Origin: Bifidobacterium choloepi
GTDB taxonomy: Bacteria; Actinomycetota; Actinomycetes; Actinomycetales; Bifidobacteriaceae
Assembly: GCF_010667615.1 (NCBI RefSeq)
Contig: NZ_VYSG01000001.1
Location: 186,001-250,000, forward strand
DNA: 64,000 nt
Direction: 5' to 3'
The notes beneath the pieces were generated by a model that searched no databases, was not told the origin of the DNA, and saw nothing but the letters and a program-made list of their open reading frames with translations. Below, piece by piece: positions 16,650 to 26,900 of the stretch (positions are counted from its first letter, which is position 1; each line of letters begins with the position of its first letter). The translations under genes and the position numbers were made by a program.

Positions 16650-17234
16650 CTATTCCGATTCGGTTCCCCGGTACAGTTTGCCGAAGAGCTCGCCCACGCG
16701 CCGGCCGAGCGTCTCGAATTGTTCGCGTTCAGTGTCGACAAGATGCTGCACCTGATGGATCGCGATGTCGTCGCCGGATTGCTGTGCCGTGAACAGCTCC
16801 GCCTCGGCCGCCACCTGTCGTTCCCGACAGGATTCCACGTCGTCGACGAGGAGGACCATGACGACGGCGTCCGCGAGCGCGAACCAGTTGGATTGTATCG
16901 GTTCGTTGAGGTCGGCTCGGCCGTCGTCGTAGACGGTCTTGATGGTGGCGAGGGAGACGATGCCGGCCCATTCGGGTGTGGGCAGTATGCCGTCCCTGTG
17001 TTTCTGGGCGTGTGGTTCGTCGGCGTCGAGCATGTCCTGCCACATTCCTCCCGCGGCGACGGGGAACATGTTGAGGTTGTCGTGGTAGACGTCGAGTGCC
17101 TGGTCGTATGACGTGAATGGGTATAGTGTCTGGCTGTAGACGGTTTCCCGGTCGTGCATGATGGTGGTTTGGACTACGAGGTCGCCGGGTTGTGGCAGCG
17201 ATTCTTTCTGGACGGTGTTCTCGTTGTCGTTCAT
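16650..17234 (-). CDS. Uncharacterised protein, paralogue A (CRISPR-flanking pair)
   Basis: 194 aa, soluble, acidic, no signal peptide. It is not recognised as a named family. It is clearly related to the protein at 29,267-29,854: both start with a short Asn/Asp-rich tail, have a middle with a W(x)DMLD or WRKSLDD segment and a LPxPxW motif, share FALADAV, and end in a predicted helical coiled-coil (AAEAEL..AQQ.GD..AI.Q.....D) with a final LYG/LYRG. A GGGAGACGA ribosome site supports the ATG at 17234. The homology extends into the DNA upstream of both genes, so the pair probably arose by duplication. The CRISPR-Cas locus lies between them. Confidence 0.75.
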   Translation of the reverse strand: MNDNENTVQKESLPQPGDLVVQTTIMHDRETVYSQTLYPFTSYDQALDVYHDNLNMFPVAAGGMWQDMLDADEPHAQKHRDGILPTPEWAGIVSLATIKTVYDDGRADLNEPIQSNWFALADAVVMVLLVDDVESCRERQVAAEAELFTAQQSGDDIAIHQVQHLVDTEREQFETLGRRVGELFGKLYRGTESE

Positions 17235-17688
17235 TCGTCTCCCGTGTTTCGTTGCTGTTTGTTGCCGCACCTGTCTTCGTTGGCGTCATGGCATGGATAG
17301 AGTGCTCATCGTATCTGTCGAAGAGGAATCGGCGAGCCATTTTCTCATTGTGGGATGGTGACGATTCTCCCTCGTCAGTCGACTAATGATGCTGGCACTC
17401 TCGTTACATGTAGAGGCCCATGTCTACTTGAAATAGCAGCTAAAAGACAGAGGATTAACCCTCTATTTTTCTGTAGAATTCTCTGTAAAGAGTCGTCATG
17501 TCCACTGTGCCCACTGTAGGCGGATTACTGTTCCGAGGTTTCGGTTTACCTCGCTGATTCACTGTTTATTCTGTTAGGCCCCGGACCGATGGTTGAGATA
17601 GTTTCAATATGTTTTTGGCAAGATCGGTCTTATTTATTCTATGCTCGTCTATGACGTTCATTTTGGGGAGAACGAAAAGAGATACGAC
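17235..17688. promoter_or_regulatory. cas9 upstream region with a candidate promoter
   Basis: No gene. A plausible sigma-A promoter for cas9 is TTGGCA at 17,615-17,620 with TTCTAT at 17,637-17,642 (16-nt spacer), giving a leader of about 40 nt. The -35 hexamer is identical to that of the predicted tracrRNA promoter. The rest is AT-rich and includes the duplicated upstream region shared with 29,855-29,960. Confidence 0.42.
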
Positions 17689-20600
17689 ATGACAGAGAAG
17701 TCAGCGGATTTTGAGTATGCGATCGGATTGGATTTGGGTACAACCTCGGTTGGATTTGTCGCAATGAAGCCAGATTACAAGCTTGTCAGGGCCAAAGGCA
17801 GAGAAATCATCGGAGTCCGACTATTCAATTCGGCAGACAGTGCAGCGAAGCGTCGAACATACCGTACTACGCGTCGTCGTCTAGCTCGGAGGAAGTGGCG
17901 ATTGCGGTTTGTCGACAATATCTTCGCCTCCGCTATCACCGGACAAGATCCAAATTTCTTTAAGCGCCGTCAGTATTCATGGGTGCATAGGAAAGATGCC
18001 CAGAATAGGGATCATTACTATCAGGGACTCATCTTCGATTCACTTGAGGATGATAAGCGTTTCTATGCGTGTTACCCCACCATGTATCACCTGCGCAAAG
18101 ATCTCATGGAGCACGACACCGATCCGCGTACGGGGCAGCCCTTTGATATTCGCGAAATATACATGGCGATTCATCACCTCATCAAGTTCCGTGGTCATTT
18201 CCTGATTTCCGGATCATTTGATGCCTCGAAAACGTTCGATGCAAAACAACTAATCACGCTTCTGCAACAGCTGGTGCATGAGTTCGCTACGGAAGAGCAT
18301 CCGGCGAACTTCAATGACGTTGACGCGAACGAGATAAAAGCGGCCCTGATCGACACGCATCATTCCCGTTCCGCTCGCGTCAACAATACGCTCACCCTGT
18401 TCGGTACGCTGTCCAAGACTCAAAAAGAAATCGTGAAGCAAGCACTTGTCGCCATTGTCGGTAACAAGCCCGATTTCGCGAAAATCTTTGGTCTGACCGA
18501 TATAGAATCCAGTGACAACAACAAATACAAGTTCCCGTTCAATGACAAGAACATCGATTCCAAGAGCACCGAACTGGAGAACCTGCTCGACGAAGACGAT
18601 ACTGAATCATTCCGGGCCCTTCGACAGATGTACGACGCTATCACATTGATGCAGCTTCTTGGAGAAAATACAACGTTATCGGACGCGATGATCCAACGCT
18701 ATGAGACGCACAAGAGAAACTGGGAAACGTGCAAGACATATCTGCGCAACGACTTCAATAAGGAAGTGGTGAACCACAACTATCTAGTTCTCACGCATCA
18801 ATGGAACAAGCTAGAAAAACCAATTTCGATGACCCAGCGCGACAATGAATGCGCAAAGGCCAAGAAATTTTTCGAAAAACTCATTACCGATTCAAGTCTT
18901 GATGACAAGAAGGATCTTCTCAGGCAACTGGCGGACGACGCACTGTTCCCGCTAGAACGCAGTTCGGATAATGGCGTCATTCCACATCAGCTACATCTGC
19001 ATGAACTTCACGTCATCATTGAACGTCAACGTAAGTATTATCCGTTCCTTGCTGACACCGTCGATGTTGATGACGGATTCGGCAAGAAACACACCGAAAA
19101 CAGGCTCGAAGCGCTCCTTAAGTTCCGCGTCCCCTACTATGTGGGGCCATTGGTGGCTCCCGACAATATGAAGAGTGGCGAGAACGCCGAAAATCACTGG
19201 ATGATCCGCAAGGACCCTTCGGACAAGACAGCGATCACTCCATGGAATATCGGCAAGGTTATCGACTACGACGCTTCCGCACGCCAATTCATTGAACGGT
19301 TAACCGAGGACGACACATATCTCATAGGCGAACCAACATTACCGAAGAATTCGTTGATCTATCAGGAATACGAGGTACTCAGCGAGCTAAACAATTGTCG
19401 CGTCCAAAACAGCTCTGACAAACGCTCGCATCCGCGCCGACTGACGCCACTTGAAAAGGACTGCCTCGTCGAAGTCTTTAAACGCCACAAGACAGTGACC
19501 TGCAAGAGGGCGCAGAACGCATTGCTCACGGAAATGGGCACCACATACACGATCAGCGGACTATCGGATCCGACCAAGTTCGTCAGCTCACTGTCAAGCT
19601 ATATCAACCTGTCAGAGATATTCGGATCGGCGTATGTAGAGTCGCACCGTGCCCAGATGGAACAGTGCATCGAAATCCAAACCGTTTTCGAGGACCAAAC
19701 TATGATCGCCCATCAACTCGGCATGATCGAAGGACTGACCAGCGATGACATCGACAGGATCTCTCGCGTCTCATATACAGGATGGGGACGTCTTTCCCGC
19801 AAGCTCCTGACCAGCCGCATCGCCAAGACCAAGCTGTCAGACGACTTCGAACCCACCATGCACAGCATCCTGGAAATCATGCGAAACAGTGGTTCCAATC
19901 TCATGGAAATCCTTGCCGATACCGGTAATGGCGTGCATGCGTGGATCGACAAGCAGAATCGCAATGCCGACCTCGGCGTCTCCCTCGAGGAGCAGATCGA
20001 TGACATGCGTGTATCCCCCGCTGCCAAGAGGGGCGTCAGGCAGGCCATCAACGTCATCGACGACATCGCTGATGCTGTTGGACATTATCCATCGCGCATC
20101 TTCCTCGAGACCGCAGATGACATGCAGCCCAGCAGACGAGCCGCCTCGAGGAAGTCCAAACTTGAAAGCCTGTACAAGAACAGCGCCCTGAACAAGGAGT
20201 ACAAGGAACTGTTCAACCAACTGCAAGCGACGAATAACAGAGAATTCACCGACCGGATGTATCTGTACTACACCCAACTCGGCAAGGACATGTATACCGG
20301 CGAACCCATCGACATCGATCGAATCTCCACCGCGTACGACATCGACCATATCGTTCCGCAGGCAAAGACCAAGAACGATTCGTTCGACAATCGTGTCTTA
20401 GTCAGCCGCAAGGAAAACGCACGCAAGTCCGATTCCATGCTATACACGACAAACACCATAAACAGAATGCGTGACTTCTGGAAGCAACTGCTCGATATGG
20501 GGCTTATCAGCCAGAAAAAGTTCCAATCACTCACCCGAACCGAGGAACTGAGTCTCTATGAGCAGGAAAGATTTGTCAACCGGTCGTTGGTGGATACCCG

Positions 20601-21858
20601 TCAAATCATCCGAAACGTCTCCACACTGCTACGCCAACGATACGGGACCAGCACTGCAGTCACCGGAATGAACTCCTCCATTACGGGCGATATGCGGCAG
20701 TATCTGGGATTCGTCAAAGATCGCGACATTAACGACTACCACCATGCACAAGACGCCCTGTGCATCACAGCAGCGGGCTATTTCATGAGCAACCGTGGAT
20801 TTTTCGACAACCAACAGGCGACAGATACCGGAGCCAACCCTCTCTTCACAAACTCGTTCAGCATATACCTCAACAACTATTTGCAGGATTATCGTGAGTC
20901 GCTGAGCAATGGCAAACGCGCCAACCCATTCGGATTCGTAGTCGGTTCCATGTGCTCACATAACGAAGTATTGCGCACCAATCCCGCTACGGGAGAGGTG
21001 GTGTGGAATGACGACAATGCCAGTTATCTGCGGCACGTCATGGGCTACAGGAAGATGCTTGTCACCTACAAGACCTACGACGATATTGGGAAACTTTACG
21101 ATGAGACTCGTCAACCCCGTGGCGGCAAGAAACTGATTCCCGCCCATAAAGAACAGGAGGAAACTGCCCTTTATGGTGGGTTTACCAACGGTACGGTCGC
21201 ATGCGCGGTGCTCCTCGCGGATCGAAAGGGCAATGCATTCGGCGTAAATATTCCAATGAGCATGTATCAGGAATATCTGAATTGCCGGGAGGACAATGAT
21301 CTCCTGCTGGCGCTGCTGATGCCGCTTGATCCTAAGAAAATCAAGGGAGCATCGATTCTACTCAATCATCTACCCAAGAATCAGCTCATGAAATACCGAA
21401 ATGCATATATGCTATTCCTCTCCGCTACCGAACTCGGCAATGCACAGCAGCTTTGGCTTGACGGGCCGACCTATGACACCGTGCACGCTTTTCTCAAGAA
21501 TCCTGAATCTGTAGATCCCAACAGCATCCAGCATGCCTTCGAGACGATTCTAGATGCCATGCAGCGTTTCTATCCGCTTTATCCGATAACAAGTGAAAAG
21601 CGCGCTGAGGCTCTACGTAAATTCGCCGAACTTCCCATCGACAAGCAGCATACCGACCTGCAAAATCTGCTTCACAAAGTTTTGCATGCCGCGGGGAGCC
21701 GCGCCAACCTGCAGGATATTGGTCTGGGTTCCGATTTTGGTCGTTACCGCACCTTCAAGCCGGCTGATGACGATTGCTTCATCATGCAAACCCCCAGTGG
21801 TCTGACTGTACAGTCTATTTCGGTTTCCGAGTTAAAAAAGAAAGCTGGACTCTCCTGA
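17689..21858 (+). CDS. cas9: Cas9, type II-A CRISPR RNA-guided DNA endonuclease
   Basis: 1,389 aa. Cuts both strands of DNA matched by crRNA:tracrRNA. RuvC-I is YAIGLDLGTTSVG with catalytic D15; the Arg-rich bridge helix is RRTYRTTRRRLARRKWRLR; RuvC-II is IFLETADDM with E807; the HNH domain reads DIDHIVPQAKTKNDSFDN with H887 and downstream N910 (KENARKSD), matching the D-H-N triad; RuvC-III is DYHHAQDAL with H1019 and D1022. All catalytic residues are intact, so the nuclease should be active. I choose the ATG at 17689 (AAGAGA upstream). The reading frame is AT-richer than the core genes around the island. The csn2 gene makes this subtype II-A. Confidence 0.98.
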   Translation: MTEKSADFEYAIGLDLGTTSVGFVAMKPDYKLVRAKGREIIGVRLFNSADSAAKRRTYRTTRRRLARRKWRLRFVDNIFASAITGQDPNFFKRRQYSWVHRKDAQNRDHYYQGLIFDSLEDDKRFYACYPTMYHLRKDLMEHDTDPRTGQPFDIREIYMAIHHLIKFRGHFLISGSFDASKTFDAKQLITLLQQLVHEFATEEHPANFNDVDANEIKAALIDTHHSRSARVNNTLTLFGTLSKTQKEIVKQALVAIVGNKPDFAKIFGLTDIESSDNNKYKFPFNDKNIDSKSTELENLLDEDDTESFRALRQMYDAITLMQLLGENTTLSDAMIQRYETHKRNWETCKTYLRNDFNKEVVNHNYLVLTHQWNKLEKPISMTQRDNECAKAKKFFEKLITDSSLDDKKDLLRQLADDALFPLERSSDNGVIPHQLHLHELHVIIERQRKYYPFLADTVDVDDGFGKKHTENRLEALLKFRVPYYVGPLVAPDNMKSGENAENHWMIRKDPSDKTAITPWNIGKVIDYDASARQFIERLTEDDTYLIGEPTLPKNSLIYQEYEVLSELNNCRVQNSSDKRSHPRRLTPLEKDCLVEVFKRHKTVTCKRAQNALLTEMGTTYTISGLSDPTKFVSSLSSYINLSEIFGSAYVESHRAQMEQCIEIQTVFEDQTMIAHQLGMIEGLTSDDIDRISRVSYTGWGRLSRKLLTSRIAKTKLSDDFEPTMHSILEIMRNSGSNLMEILADTGNGVHAWIDKQNRNADLGVSLEEQIDDMRVSPAAKRGVRQAINVIDDIADAVGHYPSRIFLETADDMQPSRRAASRKSKLESLYKNSALNKEYKELFNQLQATNNREFTDRMYLYYTQLGKDMYTGEPIDIDRISTAYDIDHIVPQAKTKNDSFDNRVLVSRKENARKSDSMLYTTNTINRMRDFWKQLLDMGLISQKKFQSLTRTEELSLYEQERFVNRSLVDTRQIIRNVSTLLRQRYGTSTAVTGMNSSITGDMRQYLGFVKDRDINDYHHAQDALCITAAGYFMSNRGFFDNQQATDTGANPLFTNSFSIYLNNYLQDYRESLSNGKRANPFGFVVGSMCSHNEVLRTNPATGEVVWNDDNASYLRHVMGYRKMLVTYKTYDDIGKLYDETRQPRGGKKLIPAHKEQEETALYGGFTNGTVACAVLLADRKGNAFGVNIPMSMYQEYLNCREDNDLLLALLMPLDPKKIKGASILLNHLPKNQLMKYRNAYMLFLSATELGNAQQLWLDGPTYDTVHAFLKNPESVDPNSIQHAFETILDAMQRFYPLYPITSEKRAEALRKFAELPIDKQHTDLQNLLHKVLHAAGSRANLQDIGLGSDFGRYRTFKPADDDCFIMQTPSGLTVQSISVSELKKKAGLS

Positions 21859-21859
21859 C

Positions 21860-22012
21860 AAAAGGATGGCCCCGGAGGCAAGCTCCGGGGCCATCAAGGC
21901 CATAAGGCTGGATTTTTCAATCCTGTGAAACGCAGCTTTCGCCTTGTTTTATTTCAATGTATCCCTAGCAGACCAGCTATAGGAAACTGTGGATCATCGA
22001 CCAAACGATCCG
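21860..22012 (-). ncRNA. tracrRNA, antisense between cas9 and cas1
   Basis: Minus-strand RNA of about 150 nt. An anti-repeat at 21,951-21,987 pairs with the CRISPR repeat: 8 bp (TAGGAAAC end), a 2-nt repeat bulge, 18 continuous pairs including one G-U, then an asymmetric bulge (GA in the repeat, about 4 nt in tracrRNA) and a 6-bp lower stem, the standard type II-A duplex shape. Downstream are AAATAAAACAAGGC (nexus-like), a perfect GGATT-GAAA-AATCC hairpin (21,911-21,924) and a terminal 13-bp GC-rich hairpin (21,865-21,895) followed by CCTTTTG, the terminator. Boundaries come from the promoter and terminator and are predictions. Confidence 0.87.
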
Positions 22013-22018
22013 CTAGCA

Positions 22019-22047
22019 ATAATAGCAGTACTTCAGTGCTTTGCCAA
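22019..22047 (-). promoter_or_regulatory. Near-consensus promoter of the tracrRNA
   Basis: On the minus strand, TTGGCA (22,047-22,042), exactly 17 nt, then TATTAT (22,024-22,019). Each hexamer differs from the sigma-70/A consensus at one position. Initiation about 7 nt downstream gives the start used for the tracrRNA. It overlaps the leader of the oppositely oriented cas1 gene. Confidence 0.78.
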
Positions 22048-22088
22048 CCATTTATCTAGAAAACGAGATAACAACTGAAAGGGCGCCT

Positions 22089-22961
22089 ATGACTTGGAGA
22101 ACTGTAGCCATCATTACCCAAAGTAAGATTTCCTCGAAAAACAATCTGCTTATCATCCAGAACGACGACGGTGTCCATTCCGTCCCTCTCTCCGATATCG
22201 GCACCGTACTCATTAACTCTACCCGCTCGGTAATCACCACTCACGCCATAGACGAGCTCCTCAAGAAAGACATCAGAATTATCTGTTGCGATGACAAAGG
22301 CTTCCCTAACGGGCAAATCATGCCAAAACGTTCCAGTACTGGACGTCGACAGAAAATCATGATGCAAATGCATTGGGATCAACTACGCAAGGACAGACTT
22401 TGGCAGCACATCATTCAGGAAAAAATTCGCATTCAAGCCCAGACTCTCGAATACCTCGATATCGGGAAAACCTCCGAGCTCTTTTCTCTAATTGCTCAAG
22501 TTACGCCAGGAGATGCCGATAACAGGGAAGCCGTGGCCTCCCATCTGTATTTTCCCAGACTATTTAGTTACGAATTCACTCGTAACGATGAAGAGCAGAA
22601 CATCAACTCACTGCTCAATTACGGCTATGCCATCATTCTCTCCGAAGTATCGCGTTGCATCGCACTGCACGGCTACCTCAACGAATTCGGCATCCATCAT
22701 GACAACGACCACAATCCATACAATCTTGCATGTGACCTCATGGAGCCTTTCCGCCCCTTCGTAGACGAGGAAGCCTTCGCCATTGGTAGCACACCGCTGA
22801 CGCCCGAAATCAAACAGCGACTCATACGATTGTTACGAAGAGACAATGATCGACTTCGCACCTCTCTTGCCGTCGCCATCGAGGGGTTCGTCAGTAAGGC
22901 ATTGCGATACCTACGAGAAGAAAACGCGGAGCTGCCGCAAGTTAGGTCGTTCGCGGAATGA
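22089..22961 (+). CDS. cas1: Cas1, CRISPR spacer-integration endonuclease
   Basis: 290 aa, the usual type II length. Metal-dependent integrase subunit that inserts new spacers with Cas2. The N-terminal beta-domain (MTWRTVAIITQSKISSKNNLLII) and the C-terminal catalytic residues are visible: Glu in EAVASHLYFPRLF, His in HGYLNEFGIHHDNDHNPYNLACDLMEPFRPFVD, and the Asp late in that segment. AAAGGG lies 6 nt before the ATG at 22089. It overlaps cas2 by ATGA, so cas1-cas2-csn2 are translationally coupled. Confidence 0.97.
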   Translation: MTWRTVAIITQSKISSKNNLLIIQNDDGVHSVPLSDIGTVLINSTRSVITTHAIDELLKKDIRIICCDDKGFPNGQIMPKRSSTGRRQKIMMQMHWDQLRKDRLWQHIIQEKIRIQAQTLEYLDIGKTSELFSLIAQVTPGDADNREAVASHLYFPRLFSYEFTRNDEEQNINSLLNYGYAIILSEVSRCIALHGYLNEFGIHHDNDHNPYNLACDLMEPFRPFVDEEAFAIGSTPLTPEIKQRLIRLLRRDNDRLRTSLAVAIEGFVSKALRYLREENAELPQVRSFAE

Positions 22962-23278
22962 GGTACCAAGTCATGAGAGTCGTGATCTTCTTTGATCTGC
23001 CGGTCACAACTGCCAGGCAACGCCGTGCTTATCGAGATTTCCGGAAAAACCTCTTAGAGGAAGGATTCCTCATGATCCAAGAGTCCGTCTATATTCGCAT
23101 TACCACGAACCGCGTCAGTGCGATTGCACTGGAAAAACGAATCGCGGAGATCGTACCGTCGGAGGGCGTTGTCCAGTCGCTACTTGTAACAGAAAAACAA
23201 TATGCATCTATGCGTTTCCTGTCTGGAACTCCCGTTGATGATATACGTAACAGCGACGAAAGAACTATTTTCCTATGA
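22958..23278 (+). CDS. cas2: Cas2, CRISPR adaptation protein
   Basis: 106 aa. MRVVIFFDLPVTTARQRRAYRDFRKNLLEEGF is the ferredoxin-like Cas2 start with the conserved Asp, followed by MIQESVYIRI and VQSLLVTEKQY. Cas2 bridges Cas1 dimers in the spacer integration complex. The ATG at 22958 overlaps the cas1 stop (ATGA); the five extra residues (MRYQV) resemble those of other type II-A Cas2 proteins, so I keep this start over the ATG at 22973. Its stop overlaps the csn2 ATG in the same way. Confidence 0.96.
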   Translation: MRYQVMRVVIFFDLPVTTARQRRAYRDFRKNLLEEGFLMIQESVYIRITTNRVSAIALEKRIAEIVPSEGVVQSLLVTEKQYASMRFLSGTPVDDIRNSDERTIFL

Positions 23279-23937
23279 TCGACAACATCACTGTTTTCCC
23301 ATACGAGCCCATGAGCCTGACGACAGGATTCAACCGCATCACGCTCGGCAACCCACGCCTTTTCTTCCAGTTCATCAGAGGCTTACGGTCGGAACAAGAC
23401 AACGTGATTTTGTCCCTAGACAACAATCCTGTTTCAGCTAATCATGTCATGTTATTTCTTGGGGACGCAGCCACTCCCCCTGATCTCAACAGTCTCCTGC
23501 TGAAAGATGTCCTCGCAAAGCTCACAGAGTCGTTTGCCGACATCGAGTTAATGGAAATCCATGACCTCTATGCTAATTTGCATAATCAAATTCAGCAAAA
23601 AGTATGGATGGAAGACCTTCCACTGACGCTCGCATCAACGTTCGACGTCAAAAAGATAATATCGCTATACAAGCCGTCTATCATGCTGGAAGAGCCAGCA
23701 TCGATTTTTGAGGAGATCCGGGATATTGTAGAGCTTATGGGGGCTCTGCATGAACAGCGGACGCTCGTGATGCTTCATATAACTCAATATTGTCAGATAG
23801 CACAAATAAAATCGCTACATCAGTATCTTCTTGACCAAGAGATACAACTCCTAGATATCGAGTGCACTGACCAGCACTCTGGTTTGGAAGGAATACGAGA
23901 CCATTATGTCGATAGAGATTATGTTCAGTTCACGTGA
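23275..23937 (+). CDS. csn2: Csn2, type II-A adaptation protein
   Basis: 220 aa, the size of the short Csn2 group (a ring-forming protein that binds DNA ends and joins Cas1-Cas2 during spacer capture). Recognisable Csn2-type segments include PYEPMSLTTGFNRITLGNPRLFFQFIRGL at the start, SLDNNPVS, and a later KPSIMLEE...IRDIVELMGALHEQRTLVMLHITQY with a final LLDIECTDQ. Its presence sets the subtype as II-A. The start overlaps the cas2 stop (ATGA). The stop lies only 27 bp before the first CRISPR repeat. Confidence 0.93.
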   Translation: MIDNITVFPYEPMSLTTGFNRITLGNPRLFFQFIRGLRSEQDNVILSLDNNPVSANHVMLFLGDAATPPDLNSLLLKDVLAKLTESFADIELMEIHDLYANLHNQIQQKVWMEDLPLTLASTFDVKKIISLYKPSIMLEEPASIFEEIRDIVELMGALHEQRTLVMLHITQYCQIAQIKSLHQYLLDQEIQLLDIECTDQHSGLEGIRDHYVDRDYVQFT

Positions 23938-23964
23938 ACCGTTCAGGAATCTCTAAGGCTATCG

Positions 23965-26900
23965 GTTTCAGATCCTTAGCAGACCAGCTATCTAGGAAAC
24001 GTCGGTGCAGAAAATCAGCTCGTCGCTGGAGTTTCAGATCCTTAGCAGACCAGCTATCTAGGAAACTATGCCCCTATGTTACCAGTTGCGGCTGTAGTTT
24101 CAGATCCTTAGCAGACCAGCTATCTAGGAAACCCCCGTCCGCTGGACGGTGACGAACGGGTAGTTTCAGATCCTTAGCAGACCAGCTATCTAGGAAACAC
24201 GCGGTTTCGCCCCAGTTGAACTTGATCAGTTTCAGATCCTTAGCAGACCAGCTATCTAGGAAACGCTGCCCAACAGTTTTCGACCACAACCACAGTTTCA
24301 GATCCTTAGCAGACCAGCTATCTAGGAAACGCTCGTCTACAGGTTGTAGAAGGAGTCTCCGTTTCAGATCCTTAGCAGACCAGCTATCTAGGAAACTACA
24401 AGGCCGTCCGCAAGGAATTCGGGCCGGTTTCAGATCCTTAGCAGACCAGCTATCTAGGAAACGACGATCTCGAGACCGTCACCACGCGAATAGTTTCAGA
24501 TCCTTAGCAGACCAGCTATCTAGGAAACGCAGCGCAGCGAGTACGTGCGCGACGAGCAGTTTCAGATCCTTAGCAGACCAGCTATCTAGGAAACCTGCTT
24601 GAACCGCGCAAACTCGCCGGTCTTGTTTCAGATCCTTAGCAGACCAGCTATCTAGGAAACGATCTGGTAGCGTGGCCGTCCGTCGGCCGCGTTTCAGATC
24701 CTTAGCAGACCAGCTATCTAGGAAACTCCTTCTGCGTGATCCCCTTCTGCTCTATGGTTTCAGATCCTTAGCAGACCAGCTATCTAGGAAACAAAAGCAG
24801 GCCGAACAGCTCGCCAAGACGAGTTTCAGATCCTTAGCAGACCAGCTATCTAGGAAACACTGTTCGGTGTCGAACGTGTCGAGGGCGGGTTTCAGATCCT
24901 TAGCAGACCAGCTATCTAGGAAACTTCTTCTGGTCACGTCGAACACTGGCGGAGGTTTCAGATCCTTAGCAGACCAGCTATCTAGGAAACTGCAGAAGGC
25001 TGCCGCCAGCCTGTATCCGAGTTTCAGATCCTTAGCAGACCAGCTATCTAGGAAACTTCATCGAGCGTCAGATAGCGGCGTCGCACGTTTCAGATCCTTA
25101 GCAGACCAGCTATCTAGGAAACAGCACCGCCGTCGCCGTATTCAGCGCCCACGTTTCAGATCCTTAGCAGACCAGCTATCTAGGAAACCGGTGAGGGTGT
25201 CGAGGACCTGGATGCCGTGTTTCAGATCCTTAGCAGACCAGCTATCTAGGAAACATGTCGGCGAGGATGCCGGCGTGGATGTGCGGTTTCAGATCCTTAG
25301 CAGACCAGCTATCTAGGAAACGAATCCGGCGAACGAGAAAACATCAATGTCGTTTCAGATCCTTAGCAGACCAGCTATCTAGGAAACCAGGTCGACGGTT
25401 TTGCGGCCGAGCTGCCGGTTTCAGATCCTTAGCAGACCAGCTATCTAGGAAACGAGCCAATGGAGAAGACAGCATCGCCCGTCGTTTCAGATCCTTAGCA
25501 GACCAGCTATCTAGGAAACCGCGGCGGTAGCCGTTGGCGCGGCGCGGATGTTTCAGATCCTTAGCAGACCAGCTATCTAGGAAACTTCTTCGGGCTGGTG
25601 CGGAACGTCTGGAACGTTTCAGATCCTTAGCAGACCAGCTATCTAGGAAACGAGCCGGCCGGTCCATAGGCTAGGGCCATGGTTTCAGATCCTTAGCAGA
25701 CCAGCTATCTAGGAAACGCGGCTGCTGGGCTGATTTGTGCGAGTGGCGTTTCAGATCCTTAGCAGACCAGCTATCTAGGAAACTTCCGCCTGGTGCATCG
25801 CCTCCGCGCTCTGGTTTCAGATCCTTAGCAGACCAGCTATCTAGGAAACATCAGCTGGGCGTTGACGTACACGTCGGTGGTTTCAGATCCTTAGCAGACC
25901 AGCTATCTAGGAAACGAATATGCTGCGACGTTGTACAGGACGATTGTTTCAGATCCTTAGCAGACCAGCTATCTAGGAAACTGTTCTTTGTTTTCTTCCT
26001 AATGGTGACCAGTTTCAGATCCTTAGCAGACCAGCTATCTAGGAAACCGACAACTAGCCGCCGCCATCACCCCTTCTGTTTCAGATCCTTAGCAGACCAG
26101 CTATCTAGGAAACTGTAGGCCGCGCCGAGCCCGTTCACGTTGCGTTTCAGATCCTTAGCAGACCAGCTATCTAGGAAACACTGTAAGTTGAGGCTGGGCT
26201 TCAATCCATGTTTCAGATCCTTAGCAGACCAGCTATCTAGGAAACGCGGGCGTTTGCCAAATCATCGTGACCGGGGTTTCAGATCCTTAGCAGACCAGCT
26301 ATCTAGGAAACTCGGAGAGACAGATCGCGAACGGGCAAGGAGTTTCAGATCCTTAGCAGACCAGCTATCTAGGAAACAGTGAGTTGTGGAAGGCATTGGT
26401 GAAGTAAGTTTCAGATCCTTAGCAGACCAGCTATCTAGGAAACCCGAATCCGTCATGATGCCGAACTGCGAGAGTTTCAGATCCTTAGCAGACCAGCTAT
26501 CTAGGAAACAGTCGGCGAGCGAGTCTGGACGGACCGGCTGTTTCAGATCCTTAGCAGACCAGCTATCTAGGAAACATGGACCTCGCGCACCGCATTCGCC
26601 CCGTAGTTTCAGATCCTTAGCAGACCAGCTATCTAGGAAACAGCTGATGGAGACGATGGGCCCGTCGGAAGGTTTCAGATCCTTAGCAGACCAGCTATCT
26701 AGGAAACGTACGGGTTCGCGCTCAACCCGGTTGGTTAGTTTCAGATCCTTAGCAGACCAGCTATCTAGGAAACCCTGCCAGCTCATCGCGCACCCCCGTC
26801 AACGTTTCAGATCCTTAGCAGACCAGCTATCTAGGAAACGGTACCGTAAGGCGTAGTGCAAGGCGGAATGTTTCAGATCCTTAGCAGACCAGCTATCTAG

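Noticed and set aside
17400-17640. A second anti-repeat upstream of cas9
   Set aside because: Only a short GTTTCAA match to the repeat was seen, no extended complementarity.
17641-17688. Upstream extension of Cas9 by 16 residues
   Set aside because: The extension has no ribosome site and lies at or upstream of the likely transcription start; the ATG at 17689 fits the usual short lead before RuvC-I.
21883-21907. GC-rich hairpin as a cas9 terminator on the + strand
   Set aside because: No U-tract follows on the + strand; the minus strand has CCTTTTG, so I assign it to the tracrRNA.
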